DNA from: Prostheceraeus crozeri
Lineage: Eukaryota; Platyhelminthes; Polycladida; Euryleptidae
NCBI GenBank assembly: GCA_907163375.1
Contig: CAJQUW010010341.1
Span: 310,001-374,000 of the forward strand
Direction: 5' to 3'
Length of the DNA stretch: 64,000 bases
Shown here: positions 39,101 through 42,330 of the stretch, piece by piece
How positions within the stretch are numbered: position 1 is the stretch's first letter
Layout: each line of letters starts with the position of its first letter
Translations under genes and position numbers: made by a program
Notes under the pieces: generated by a model
Database searches by the model: none
Seen by the model: only the letters and a program-made list of their open reading frames with translations
Told to the model about the DNA's origin: nothing

Positions 39101-39538
39101 AATTACCTTCAAAAAGTTGGCTCTGCACAGATACCTTTTTTGGATCAGCAATCCTATAGATTAGAAATATTACAGAAATAGTGAGCGAACATAAAGTCCA
39201 TACATCGCGTGGGTTTCTAAAATGAATCCATATCGCACATTAAGCATGATGTTCTTGTATTACATTAAGTATGAGTTAAGTATGAGCATGTTACAATAGT
39301 ATGAATATGTTACCGTCTATTTTCAACTGTGTAACTCAAGCATTTATTACTTTGCGCAAGCATCGTATGATACTGTAATACTTGATAAGAAAACCTCTAC
39401 GAAGAAACGTTAATCAAAATACTCACCATTTTGTACAATGCTAGAAGAATATTCTATATCAACTAAAGTAGAATTGACTAATTCACATCCACTAGAAATT
39501 GGGATAATCCAAAGCAAAAAGGCAAAATAATAAATCAT
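1..39538 (-). CDS. MBTPS1: MBTPS1 gene, 5' portion (site-1 protease)
   Basis: Eight exons on the minus strand together encode the N-terminal part of membrane-bound transcription factor site-1 protease. This is a subtilisin-family (kexin-like) enzyme of the ER and Golgi lumen that makes the first luminal cut in SREBPs and ATF6 and also cuts other secretory-pathway proteins. The residues follow human S1P from the signal peptide to just past the catalytic serine. The triad is visible as Asp in FDTGL, His in GHGTF and Ser in SGTSVASPV, with the oxyanion Asn in AIGNDGP. Exons: 39427-39538, 28567-28718, 25542-25650, 23393-23458 (probable), 20478-20876, 15290-15460, 9199-9350 and 1-102. Joins agree in phase except around 23393-23458, where one propeptide exon was not found. 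The C-terminal half and membrane anchor lie beyond position 1. Introns carry most of the transposons here. Similarity is judged from memory of the human protein. Confidence 0.95.
103..2217. other. MBTPS1 intron, no gene recognised
   Basis: AT-rich intron sequence. The short open frames on both strands show no family resemblance and no splice support. No clear repeat structure was seen by eye. Confidence 0.6.
2218..2410 (+). repeat. tRNA-derived SINE, copy 1
   Basis: The 5' part carries an A-box-like TGGCACAGTGG (2222-2232) and a B-box-like GGTCGAGCCCC (2267-2277), spaced as in a tRNA gene, so it resembles a tRNA-derived pol III promoter. The body then has GGAAGTCATCAGGAAGGGC and GGGGGAGTAGTGACGTTAAA. 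Two more copies share the same order of blocks at 10281-10477 and 15008-15155, both inverted. It is not a working tRNA gene because no cloverleaf can be drawn. Confidence 0.8.
2411..4482. other. MBTPS1 intron, no gene recognised
   Basis: AT-rich sequence without a convincing coding frame or terminal repeats. Nothing could be assigned. Confidence 0.6.
4483..4589. repeat. Small hairpin MITE-like repeat
   Basis: Imperfect inverted halves of about 50 bp fold on each other. TCATTTCAATTGAGAGAA on the left pairs with TTCTCTCAACTGAAATGA on the right, and CCAGATGTTACTTAAATGAT pairs with an inverted copy. The loop is AT-rich. The structure suggests a miniature inverted-repeat element, with no clear target duplication. 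Confidence 0.6.
4824..4997 (+). repeat. Left terminal inverted repeat of the DD41D element
   Basis: This 174-bp arm starts CAGGGTGGCGCACGTAAACC and ends GACCGAATGACATGTA. It pairs with 6428-6601, with a two-base difference (GA versus AT) seen near the outer end. The 112-residue open frame across it is an accident of the repeat and recurs in the other arm. Confidence 0.9.
5157..6221 (-). CDS. DD41D transposase, nearly intact frame without an ATG
   Basis: The open frame of 354 codons begins after a stop at 6222-6224 with [20 protein letters not shown], a helix-turn-helix start of the type found in many insect and invertebrate mariner-like proteins. A GTG at 6143 is not a likely start because the conserved residues begin earlier. 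The first DNA-binding half includes [19 protein letters not shown]. Catalytic residues are Asp in [11 protein letters not shown], Asp in [11 protein letters not shown], and Asp in [13 protein letters not shown], 41 residues after the second. No Met occurs in frame before the middle of the protein, so either the start codon has been lost or it lies in an upstream exon. The frame is otherwise uninterrupted to HVEVR and the stop. Confidence 0.88.
   Translation of the reverse strand, partial: EESNIEEYSVAERAKCAAWYEWLKSPVEVQRLYHSEYGKNARAPDARTIKRWHTNLLTSGSAVTIKRDRSSSERTEQNVERVVQHFEEDPNTSTPGASNALQVSRRTIQRILHDCGWHPYKVQVVQRLHEEDLENRMEFAEQELQRIQANPSHLVELTWSDEAHFHLDGGVNRHNCRYWANQNSHWIKQESMHSPRTTLWAAISQSGIYGPFFFDTSLNKDQYLKMLQEEFWPAVQSDRRGRSIIFMQDGAPPHWGLPVREWLNKMPNRWMGRGSPNMIWPPRSPDLTPCDFFLWGFVKSKVYHTRPTSMQDLKDRIIQAFQEVTTEMCRETALAYQKRLESVLENGGGHVEVR
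6428..6601 (-). repeat. Right terminal inverted repeat of the DD41D element
   Basis: Inverted partner of 4824-4997, ending at the TA dinucleotide at 6602-6603. It is likely the transposase binding region, by analogy with other Tc1/mariner elements. Confidence 0.9.
6728..6861. repeat. Short TIR element (MITE-like)
   Basis: Ends of about 30 bp are inverted: GGGGCAACCGCACAGAAACA on the left and its near complement TTTCTGTGCGGTCGCCCC on the right, with AAGATA and TATCTT outside. The interior is about 70 bp and non-coding. This looks like a deletion derivative of a DNA transposon of unknown family. Confidence 0.55.
6862..9198. other. MBTPS1 intron; one tRNA-like B-box
   Basis: No gene recognised. 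At 7630-7650 the sequence CTGGGTTCGAATCAA matches a pol III B-box exactly and may be the remnant of a SINE, but no convincing A-box or tail was found. The rest is AT-rich intron. Confidence 0.4.
9199..9350 (-). CDS. MBTPS1: MBTPS1 exon with catalytic Ser
   Basis: Fifty codons plus two bases encode [20 protein letters not shown] and then [20 protein letters not shown]. The Ser of GTSVASPV is the nucleophile (human Ser414). The acceptor is TTTCAG. The donor GTGAGA was preferred over the upstream GTATAG because it gives [12 protein letters not shown] at the join, close to the human TLLVSTVQKRE, with the phase preserved. Confidence 0.95.
9351..10280. other. MBTPS1 intron, no gene recognised
   Basis: AT-rich intron sequence with only short meaningless frames. 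No repeat ends were noticed. Confidence 0.55.
10281..10477 (-). repeat. tRNA-derived SINE, copy 2
   Basis: Read on the minus strand it starts CGCACAGTGGTTTAGTGCTT, then GGCCTAACGATCTTCGGGTA, GGTCGATCCCC (B-box), GGAAGTCGTCAGGAAGGGAA, and ends with the GGGGGAGTAGTGACGTTAAA block. Block order and length agree with the copy at 2218-2410. Confidence 0.8.
10478..11380. other. MBTPS1 intron, no gene recognised
   Basis: AT-rich sequence. A frame at 10723-10971 is rich in hydrophobic residues but has no conserved motif, and no exon signals surround it. Confidence 0.5.
11381..11562. repeat. MITE with imperfect 80-bp inverted halves
   Basis: Left end ATGTTGACGGAGGGAAAATA pairs with right end TTTTCCCTCCATCAACAT. 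Inside, GGTCCTGCTCCGCCTG pairs loosely with GTGTGAGCAGGACC around a short centre, so the whole unit of about 180 bp can fold as one hairpin. It is non-coding and probably a non-autonomous DNA transposon. Confidence 0.6.
11563..12762. other. MBTPS1 intron, no gene recognised
   Basis: No coding region supported. A 116-residue frame at 11929-12279 (minus) overlaps a frame on the other strand over a CpG/TG-rich patch and looks accidental. Confidence 0.5.
12763..13041. repeat. Near-perfect 279-bp palindrome (hairpin MITE)
   Basis: Two arms of 133 bp, 12763-12895 and 12909-13041, are inverted copies around a 13-base loop. The arms carry CGCCGATCTGGCCTTGTCAA and its complement, plus a T-rich end with TTGTTGTTTG. 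Only a few mismatches are visible. The flanks read TA on both sides, which fits a TA target duplication. No coding content. Confidence 0.8.
13042..15007. other. MBTPS1 intron, no gene recognised
   Basis: AT-rich intron. No frame longer than about 70 codons has recognisable content, and no terminal repeats were spotted. Confidence 0.55.
15008..15155 (-). repeat. tRNA-derived SINE, copy 3 (diverged)
   Basis: On the minus strand: GTGACACAGTGGTTTAGTGC (A-box region), then CTTGTGGTCGAGTGGTCAAA with a weak B-box, ATCATTGGAATCCGGACTAA and a shortened body. It matches copies 1 and 2 in order but has more changes and lacks part of the central block. Confidence 0.65.
15290..15460 (-). CDS. MBTPS1: MBTPS1 exon with oxyanion-hole Asn
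   Basis: Exactly 57 codons encode [20 protein letters not shown], then [20 protein letters not shown] and an end in SSRGMTTW. The Asn of AIGNDGP is the oxyanion-hole residue (human Asn338). Acceptor CTTCAG and donor GTGAGT are both in phase 0. The flanking exons end in VDK and start in ELPSGYG, matching the human order. Confidence 0.95.
15461..18248. other. MBTPS1 intron, no gene recognised
   Basis: AT-rich intron between the oxyanion-Asn exon and the pogo insertion. Frames at 15667-16205 and 17017-17292 show no family features. The octamer TAGGCCTA occurs at 17793. Confidence 0.5.
18249..20402 (+). mobile_element. pogo/Tigger-type DNA transposon
   Basis: A 2154-bp element flanked by TA (18247-18248 and 20403-20404). 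The terminal repeats start CCGTATTATCGCGCTTTT. Both ends carry subterminal palindromic blocks of the type GCTTATAAGCACATGTGCTT. The right end also has the perfect 20-bp palindrome GCTTATATCCGGATATAAGC, present in degraded form on the left. One transposase gene of the pogo group (psq-type and CENP-B-type DNA-binding parts, DDE domain with 35 residues between the second and third Asp) lies inside, disrupted. It sits in the MBTPS1 intron between 15460 and 20478, only 75 bp from the catalytic exon. Confidence 0.92.
18569..19926 (+). pseudogene. pogo-type transposase, disrupted
   Basis: The ATG at 18569 starts [20 protein letters not shown], a psq-like helix-turn-helix (residues 1-50). A CENP-B-type second binding domain follows (around [15 protein letters not shown]). 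The DDE domain shows Asp in [14 protein letters not shown], Asp in LTLDTARCH and Asp in [15 protein letters not shown], with 35 residues between the last two. The reading frame shifts once near 19258-19265, so the conserved [11 protein letters not shown] motif lies in another frame. Two in-frame stops follow MRRR (19563-19565 and 19572-19574), each likely a former Trp codon. Past them the frame stays open to a very acidic tail with [18 protein letters not shown]. The TTG-started extension before 18569 is not supported. Confidence 0.88.
20478..20876 (-). CDS. MBTPS1: MBTPS1 catalytic exon with Asp and His
   Basis: This is the largest exon, 133 codons starting [20 protein letters not shown]. 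It carries the catalytic Asp in [10 protein letters not shown] (human Asp218) and the catalytic His in GIGHGTFVA (human His249). Next come [20 protein letters not shown] and [13 protein letters not shown], then [18 protein letters not shown], all nearly identical to human S1P. The donor GTTGGT is weaker than the others in the gene. It lies just downstream, in gene order, of the small basic exon, so pro-region removal would expose the start of this domain. Confidence 0.96.
21093..21331 (-). repeat. Second SINE-like family
   Basis: On the minus strand a tRNA-like head CAGCTCAAAGGTTAATAACA is followed by a B-box GAGGTTCAAATCTAACC at normal spacing. A body of about 150 bp follows, then a simple-repeat tail CTTCACTTCACTTCAATCTT. 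Head, body and simple tail are the layout of a SINE. It is different from the copies at 2218, 10281 and 15008. The 96-residue frame across it is not a gene. Confidence 0.5.
21332..22640. other. MBTPS1 intron, no gene recognised
   Basis: AT-rich intron, nothing assignable. Confidence 0.5.
22645..22893 (+). pseudogene. Coding-like fragment of unknown family
   Basis: The frame [20 protein letters not shown] continues through [20 protein letters not shown] and RKYNEIV, then one TGA stop. The same frame goes on with [20 protein letters not shown]. The charged, helix-friendly composition and continuation past a single stop suggest an old coding piece, perhaps of a mobile element. I do not recognise the family and no splice sites define an exon. 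Confidence 0.3.
23393..23458 (-). CDS. MBTPS1: Probable MBTPS1 small exon (basic processing region)
   Basis: A 66-bp segment has an acceptor TTTCAG and a strong donor GTAAGT. Read in phase 0 it gives [20 protein letters not shown] and SR, which runs directly into [15 protein letters not shown] of the next exon. The human counterpart is the Arg-rich stretch RHSSRRLLRAIPR before QVAQTLQADVLWQMG. The preceding exon ends in phase 1, so this reading needs an extra exon of length 3n+2 between 23459 and 25541, which I did not find. The phase-1 reading also stays open but resembles the family less. Confidence 0.55.
24944..24982. repeat. Short perfect inverted repeat
   Basis: AAATATGTAGCTGTA and TACAGCTACATATTT flank a short loop. 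The flanks also pair in part (CCATTC and GGAATAATAATGG). It is a hairpin of unknown role, possibly the core of a larger MITE of about 60 bp. Confidence 0.5.
25542..25650 (-). CDS. MBTPS1: MBTPS1 exon 3 (propeptide)
   Basis: Thirty-six codons plus one base encode [20 protein letters not shown] and then [16 protein letters not shown], aligned to the human [21 protein letters not shown]. The acceptor is TTTCAG and the donor [15 protein letters not shown] corresponds to the human RKVFRSLKY, the site of an autoprocessing cut. The exon ends in phase 1, but the next exon I can assign reads in phase 0, so an exon appears to be missing from the assignment. Confidence 0.88.
25880..26525 (+). mobile_element. 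Small DNA transposon carrying a MADF-type frame
   Basis: A 646-bp unit with inverted ends. The left end AAGCCGCGTTTAAACGTGGT, then AACTTGGTGAGC, pairs with the right end GCTCACCAAGTTAACTCGTG followed by TAAACGCCGCTT. Further copies of the GTTAACTTAG/GTAAAC motif lie just inside. The only coding content is a short MADF/SANT-like frame. PIF/Harbinger-type elements often carry such a DNA-binding protein beside the transposase, so this may be a deletion derivative. No clear target duplication was found. Confidence 0.65.
26207..26365 (+). pseudogene. MADF-domain fragment inside a transposon
   Basis: ATG at 26207 gives MDKWS, a TAA stop (26222-26224), then the same frame continues [39 protein letters not shown] and RNNESKF before TGA. 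The block with RLWD, HPDYKNR and the following helix is the signature of MADF/Myb-like DNA-binding domains. Only the first part of such a domain is present. It sits between the inverted ends at 25880 and 26525. Family assignment rests on motif recognition alone. Confidence 0.6.
26526..27420. other. MBTPS1 intron, no gene recognised
   Basis: AT-rich, with runs such as ATAAATATAAACAATAAATA near 26850. No supported gene. Confidence 0.55.
27430..27720 (+). pseudogene. 3' end of an RTE/CR1-type LINE reverse transcriptase
   Basis: The frame [20 protein letters not shown], then [20 protein letters not shown] and MRKLM, matches the C-terminal tail common to many non-LTR retrotransposon proteins (consensus of type GHVxRM, VLxxxVEGKRxRGRPxKTW, DMxxL). 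The catalytic part is absent, as in a typical 5'-truncated LINE copy. It lies in the intron between the exons at 25542 and 28567. Confidence 0.65.
28567..28718 (-). CDS. MBTPS1: MBTPS1 exon 2 (propeptide)
   Basis: Fifty codons plus two leading bases encode [20 protein letters not shown] followed by a stretch containing [10 protein letters not shown] and LPSDFDVLA. This matches the human propeptide EYIVAFNGYF and IIPRNNPSSDYPSDFEVIQ. The acceptor is TTTCAG and the donor GTATGT, and both phases fit the neighbouring exons. The domain is the inhibitor-like prodomain that folds over the protease and is removed by autocatalysis. Confidence 0.92.
28960..29400 (+). pseudogene. C-terminal fragment of a LINE (CR1/Jockey-like)
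   Basis: Reading across frames shows [55 protein letters not shown] and [20 protein letters not shown]. This is the thumb and C-terminal segment typical of CR1/L2/Jockey-type LINE proteins. Two stops and at least one frame change break it. A second copy of the same segment type, NNLKWNAHFEEI, is found at 63818-64000. The piece ends close to the CACTGG-ended element at 29544. Confidence 0.65.
29950..31635 (-). pseudogene. Protein of the CACTGG-ended element, in pieces
   Basis: In order on the minus strand: 31635-31303 has a Cys-rich N-terminus (CYICGEY, HMVCNSC, CYFCAID), likely zinc-binding; 31158-30676 ends in [15 protein letters not shown], whose Asp may be a catalytic residue; 30647-30255 has [30 protein letters not shown] and [10 protein letters not shown]. 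After a short AGTAGT-rich stretch comes [20 protein letters not shown], then [20 protein letters not shown] and [11 protein letters not shown] (about 30240-30040). All these blocks belong to one conserved protein, broken by several stops and shifts. By position it would be the transposase, but no DDE alignment could be made by eye. Confidence 0.65.
30228..30275. repeat. AGTAGT/CAAGTAGT simple repeat in the element
   Basis: Repeated AAGTAGTAGTAGTCAAGTAG units, then AAGAAGTAGAAGTAGTCAAG, sit between the VVKN block and the ELVSNML block of the element's protein. This looks like a local slippage expansion. Confidence 0.6.
32473..32514. repeat. Extra hAT end beside the hAT element
   Basis: CAGGGCTGCCAACCCCTGTC occurs at 32473, just before the left end of the hAT element, which starts CGGCTGCCAACCCCTGTC at 32515 after the target copy CTTTTGTA. 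The same end is therefore present twice in 42 bp, with only about 34 bp between the copies. It may be an earlier solo end or the trace of a second insertion at the same site. Confidence 0.65.
33497..33613 (-). repeat. Three in-frame 39-bp repeats
   Basis: Three consecutive 13-codon units, [26 protein letters not shown] and [13 protein letters not shown], lie in the tail of the second hAT-like protein. They are highly charged and probably helical. The DNA repeat is visible as CTCTGATCCTGTCCTG-type blocks every 39 bases. Confidence 0.8.
33739..35154 (+). mobile_element. Tc1-like transposon inside the hAT remnant
   Basis: A 1416-bp element between TA dinucleotides (33737-33738 and 35155-35156). 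Inverted ends are CCGGGTGTCCCACGAAGATG on the left and the inverse of CCGGGTGTCCCACAAAGATA on the right. It interrupts the second hAT-like frame: SIARSIF lies on one side and [12 protein letters not shown] on the other. This orders the events: hAT-like copy first, Tc1 later. Confidence 0.88.
34271..35040 (+). pseudogene. Tc1-like transposase, internally deleted
   Basis: Three pieces in order: [20 protein letters not shown] (N-terminal part), [20 protein letters not shown] to [18 protein letters not shown] (second catalytic Asp in HDKAPC), and [20 protein letters not shown] to [15 protein letters not shown] (C-terminus). The first and second pieces join near 34530, where the region with the first catalytic Asp should be; more than 100 residues are missing. 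The SPDLN motif is also damaged, appearing as ALPILTLR. The family resembles DD37E-type Tc1 relatives from memory, but the spacing cannot be measured in this copy. Confidence 0.75.
36300..36600 (-). pseudogene. hAT C-terminal dimerisation domain of the outer hAT
   Basis: The minus-strand frame [20 protein letters not shown] runs to [20 protein letters not shown] and NAGTERIFF. The motif from LFSELA to [15 protein letters not shown] is the hAT family dimerisation signature. Just upstream, in another frame, [14 protein letters not shown] suggests one shift. Most of the transposase upstream of this segment is absent. Confidence 0.75.
37002..37520. other. MBTPS1 intron, no gene recognised
   Basis: AT-rich intron after the hAT target site, nothing assignable. 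Confidence 0.5.
37521..37740 (+). pseudogene. Coding-like fragment of unknown family
   Basis: The plus-strand frame [20 protein letters not shown] continues [20 protein letters not shown] and [12 protein letters not shown], then one TGA. The same frame goes on with [13 protein letters not shown] to TAG. The composition is protein-like and the frame survives across the single stop, so this looks like the remains of a coding element. I cannot name the family. Confidence 0.35.
38477..38511. repeat. Perfect 16-bp stem hairpin
   Basis: GGGCCAACGTCAATGA, CGG, then TCATTGACGTTGGCCC: two perfect 16-base arms with a three-base loop. It contains the CRE-like core TGACGT on one arm. There is no T-run and no coding context, so the role is unknown. 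Confidence 0.7.
39427..39538 (-). CDS. MBTPS1: MBTPS1 first coding exon (signal peptide)
   Basis: The exon encodes 37 codons plus one base. An acceptor TTTCAG sits directly before the ATG at 39538, so a 5' UTR exon should lie further upstream. The product begins [17 protein letters not shown], a typical signal peptide, followed by [18 protein letters not shown], which matches the human stretch LTLKVEFSSTVVEYEY. The donor is GTGAGT, and the single leftover G joins the AG that opens the next exon to make the Glu codon of [10 protein letters not shown]. An ATG further upstream in the same open frame (39655) is possible but would need the intron to be retained. Confidence 0.85.
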
Positions 39539-40056
39539 CTGAAATAGTAAAGGAAGCAAATTTGAGATGAAAAGCGCAACATGAATGGAGAAACACTGAA
39601 AATATGATTGTTGCATAGGTGCTGGGATCGCTTGGATATCATCAGTCACCATCAAGGCTGGGGTAGTAATTTCATTTTACAGATAGACAATTCAACAATG
39701 CTTCAATATAAACTTCAACGATTTTTGACTGTCGTCTTCACGAATCGGCAGTCTCATTAATTCGCAGTATATGAAAGAAAACAATTCGAGATTCGAAATA
39801 AAGGTCCACTATGCCGGCACCATAGACAAATGCTTTTCACATCAAAGACTACCTCTAGGGAACGTTGTGTAAACTATAGACCTAATTTACCCGGGCATGG
39901 CTGCAACTTTTAATCAGGAGTTGTGTCGATATTGAGAGATGTAAACTAGGCCTCCTAATGATTCCTGATATTGGATAAAATAGCAGCTTTTCAGGTCTGT
40001 TACCATTTTTCAACTGAGGATGCAGCCAAATATTTAATTATTATATTTATATAAAC

Positions 40057-40260
40057 CTAATAATCATTTTCTGACTGCATTTCCATCAGATTGGTATAGA
40101 CGGTAGAGAATAATTTAACCGGTATCGCATCAGTTAGCGATTCAACGTCACCATATTGCGAAGCAATTTCGGAAGCACGTCGCAACAAACCACGATGCAA
40201 CTGATTGTGATGAGTGTTCTGATGAGTGTGTGCATGCGCATGCTTCGCAGAAACAGCCAT
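40057..40260 (-). CDS. Short possible first exon upstream of MBTPS1
   Basis: ATG at 40260, with G at +4, opens MAVSAKHAHAHTHQNTHHNQ, then LHRGLLRRASEIASQYGDVE and SLTDAIPVKLFSTVYTNLME before TAG. The His-rich start is low complexity. The following part, LLRRASEIASQYG to FSTVYTNL, looks like a small helical domain. It lies 519 bp upstream of the MBTPS1 coding start on the same strand, so it could be part of a neighbouring gene or of the MBTPS1 leader. No firm splice donor or homologue is recognised. Confidence 0.3.
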   Translation of the reverse strand: MAVSAKHAHAHTHQNTHHNQLHRGLLRRASEIASQYGDVESLTDAIPVKLFSTVYTNLMEMQSENDY

Positions 40261-40519
40261 GACTGAATGACCTAACTCTACCTTGTTGGCTGTGATCCTA
40301 GTACATAATTATGTAACCATTTCAACGGTTGGCATCATAATCAGTGAAGGTGCAAACGGTTGGTGGCATGCGCTCAGGTGGTTTGTTGGAGTGGTAGCGG
40401 AACGAGAGATCTTGATCTCGGCTTCAAGTTGTTCTACTCTGGTGGGGTGGGGGGGGGCAAGGGCCAACGGCGTTGGTATCAACTGTGTATATCAATCGTT
40501 GATATAAGTAGGCTAAGTG

Positions 40520-42330
40520 ACAGAGTTATGCTGATGACGGGATCTGACGGAGGCTGCGTGCACATTGGATGTCTGTTCTCCGCAGGCTGGGTACCATCGA
40601 AAATGCAATTCGACGCATGACAAATGAGCCACTTATTGTCGGTGGAGATTTAAATGTTCATGTGGGTGTCAGTACTTATGACTGAGTGTCACGGTGGCCA
40701 CGGCTTCGGGGGGAGCGAGATTCACATCACATCACCTGCGCAAGTGGTGGAAGAACCACTCATATTGACTACCTGCTAGCAAATCGAAGAAGCAAAGGCC
40801 TAACAAAGAACAGCAAAGCTGTCCCCGGTGAAGCAGTGACCAGTCAGCACCGGCCAGTCATTATGGATCTTCTCCGCTCAAAAGGTGAAATGGTGGGCTC
40901 TAAAAGGATGTCAGCGGGAGCTTCGTTAATGCGGTCTCTGGTCGAATGTCGGCAGTGAGGCTGCCCAGCGGCCGGGAGTACTGAGAGGACGGATCGAAGC
41001 TGGCAAGGCAACTTGTGGTACTGCAAGAGACGGCAAATTTAGAAATTTGGGGGACAGTGAAGCACAACATTTGGCCAAGCGCAAGAAAGAAGCCTTTAAG
41101 AAATGTCAGCGGTTTCGTTCTATGGAGGACAAGGAAGCGCACAAGCTTGCGAAGAGACAGGCCAAGACAGCGTTGGCCATAGCCAAGTGTAACGCTGCAG
41201 AAGGCATGCACCAACAATTGCGGATCCCGAGAAGGGGAAGGATGGTTTGTCGTATCGATTTTGCCAGAGATAAAGCAAGAAAAGTTAACCACGGAGGGTT
41301 TTTCGTCAAGGATAAGTCAGGTCAAGTAACAAAAACGACAGATGGAAACAAACAACGCTGGGTAGACTACTATCCTGTAGTGGATGGTCCGGTGCAGATG
41401 GTCACAAAAATTAAAGTGACTTGCCAACTAAGAAAGGTCAAATCGGGAAAAATTTGTGGACTGAATGATGTTCCCCTTGAAGCTTACAAGGTGCTTGGGG
41501 AATGTGGTTTGGACCTTCTCGATAACCCGGTCAATGAGATGCTGGCATCTGGAAGGACACGGGATGCTTGGAGAAAGAGCTAAGCCACATCCATTTTCAT
41601 GGGGAAAGACACCATCAAGAGGTGAACAACTATCACGGCATCAAGGTTCTCCGTCATGCACTGAAGCTTCTGGAAAGTAGATATTGGCAGCGACGGCGTG
41701 ATCCTATTGAGGTGGATGGAAAACAATTTGGCTTCAAACCAGGAGTTGCGGTCCCACGAAACCTACTTTGTAATTGTCTTCACAAGCTGGAAGCACATAA
41801 CGGTTACTTCGCTTTCATGCAGCATACTGTTAGTACAAGGACGGCAAAACGGCCATAAGAAGCAAGCATAGTGAAAGTCGTGCTGCTCCGGTCTCAGTGG
41901 GCTGCATCACAGCTCAGAACTAAGTCCCTTCCTTTTTAATTCAATCATGGATGTTATTTCCAAAGAGTGCAGAAAAGGTCATCCCTGGAAAATTCTTTAC
42001 GCCGACCAACTCGTGATACTTGGAAGGTAGAGTAAAAGTTGAAAGCATGGTAGACAGCTTCAGAATAATAACAATGGCCTCAGAATAAGTCATTCCAAGA
42101 CGGAGTATTTGTCATCCGATCCAGGGAGCGCAAAGATGGATGTAAGTATTTGGGCTTCATGGTAAATGCTGAAGTGACCACCGCAAGTGACACCAGACAC
42201 CGTGTGAAATATGAATAGAACAGTTAGAAGAAACTGACCACAGTGCCATGTGATAAAGCAATGTACCTCAAGATCCAGAGTAAGTTGCAATCTTCAATGG
42301 TTAGACTAGTTATCCTACACAGTTTTGATT
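40520..42330 (+). mobile_element. Decayed RTE-type LINE
   Basis: Endonuclease remains: IVGGDLNVHVG and ITCASGGRTTHIDYLLANRR, with PGEAVTSQHRPVIMDL. Reverse-transcriptase remains: a helical region at 41047-41583 with VKSGKICGLNDVPLEAYKVL, then YHGIKVLRHALKLLESRYWQ and EVDGKQFGFKPGVAV, and near the end CKYLGFMVNAEVTTASDTRH with VPCDKAMYLKIQSKLQSSMV. Order and motifs fit RTE-clade LINEs. Many stops and frame changes are present, and parts of the endonuclease and the YxDD region are missing or unreadable, so it is old. Confidence 0.75.
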
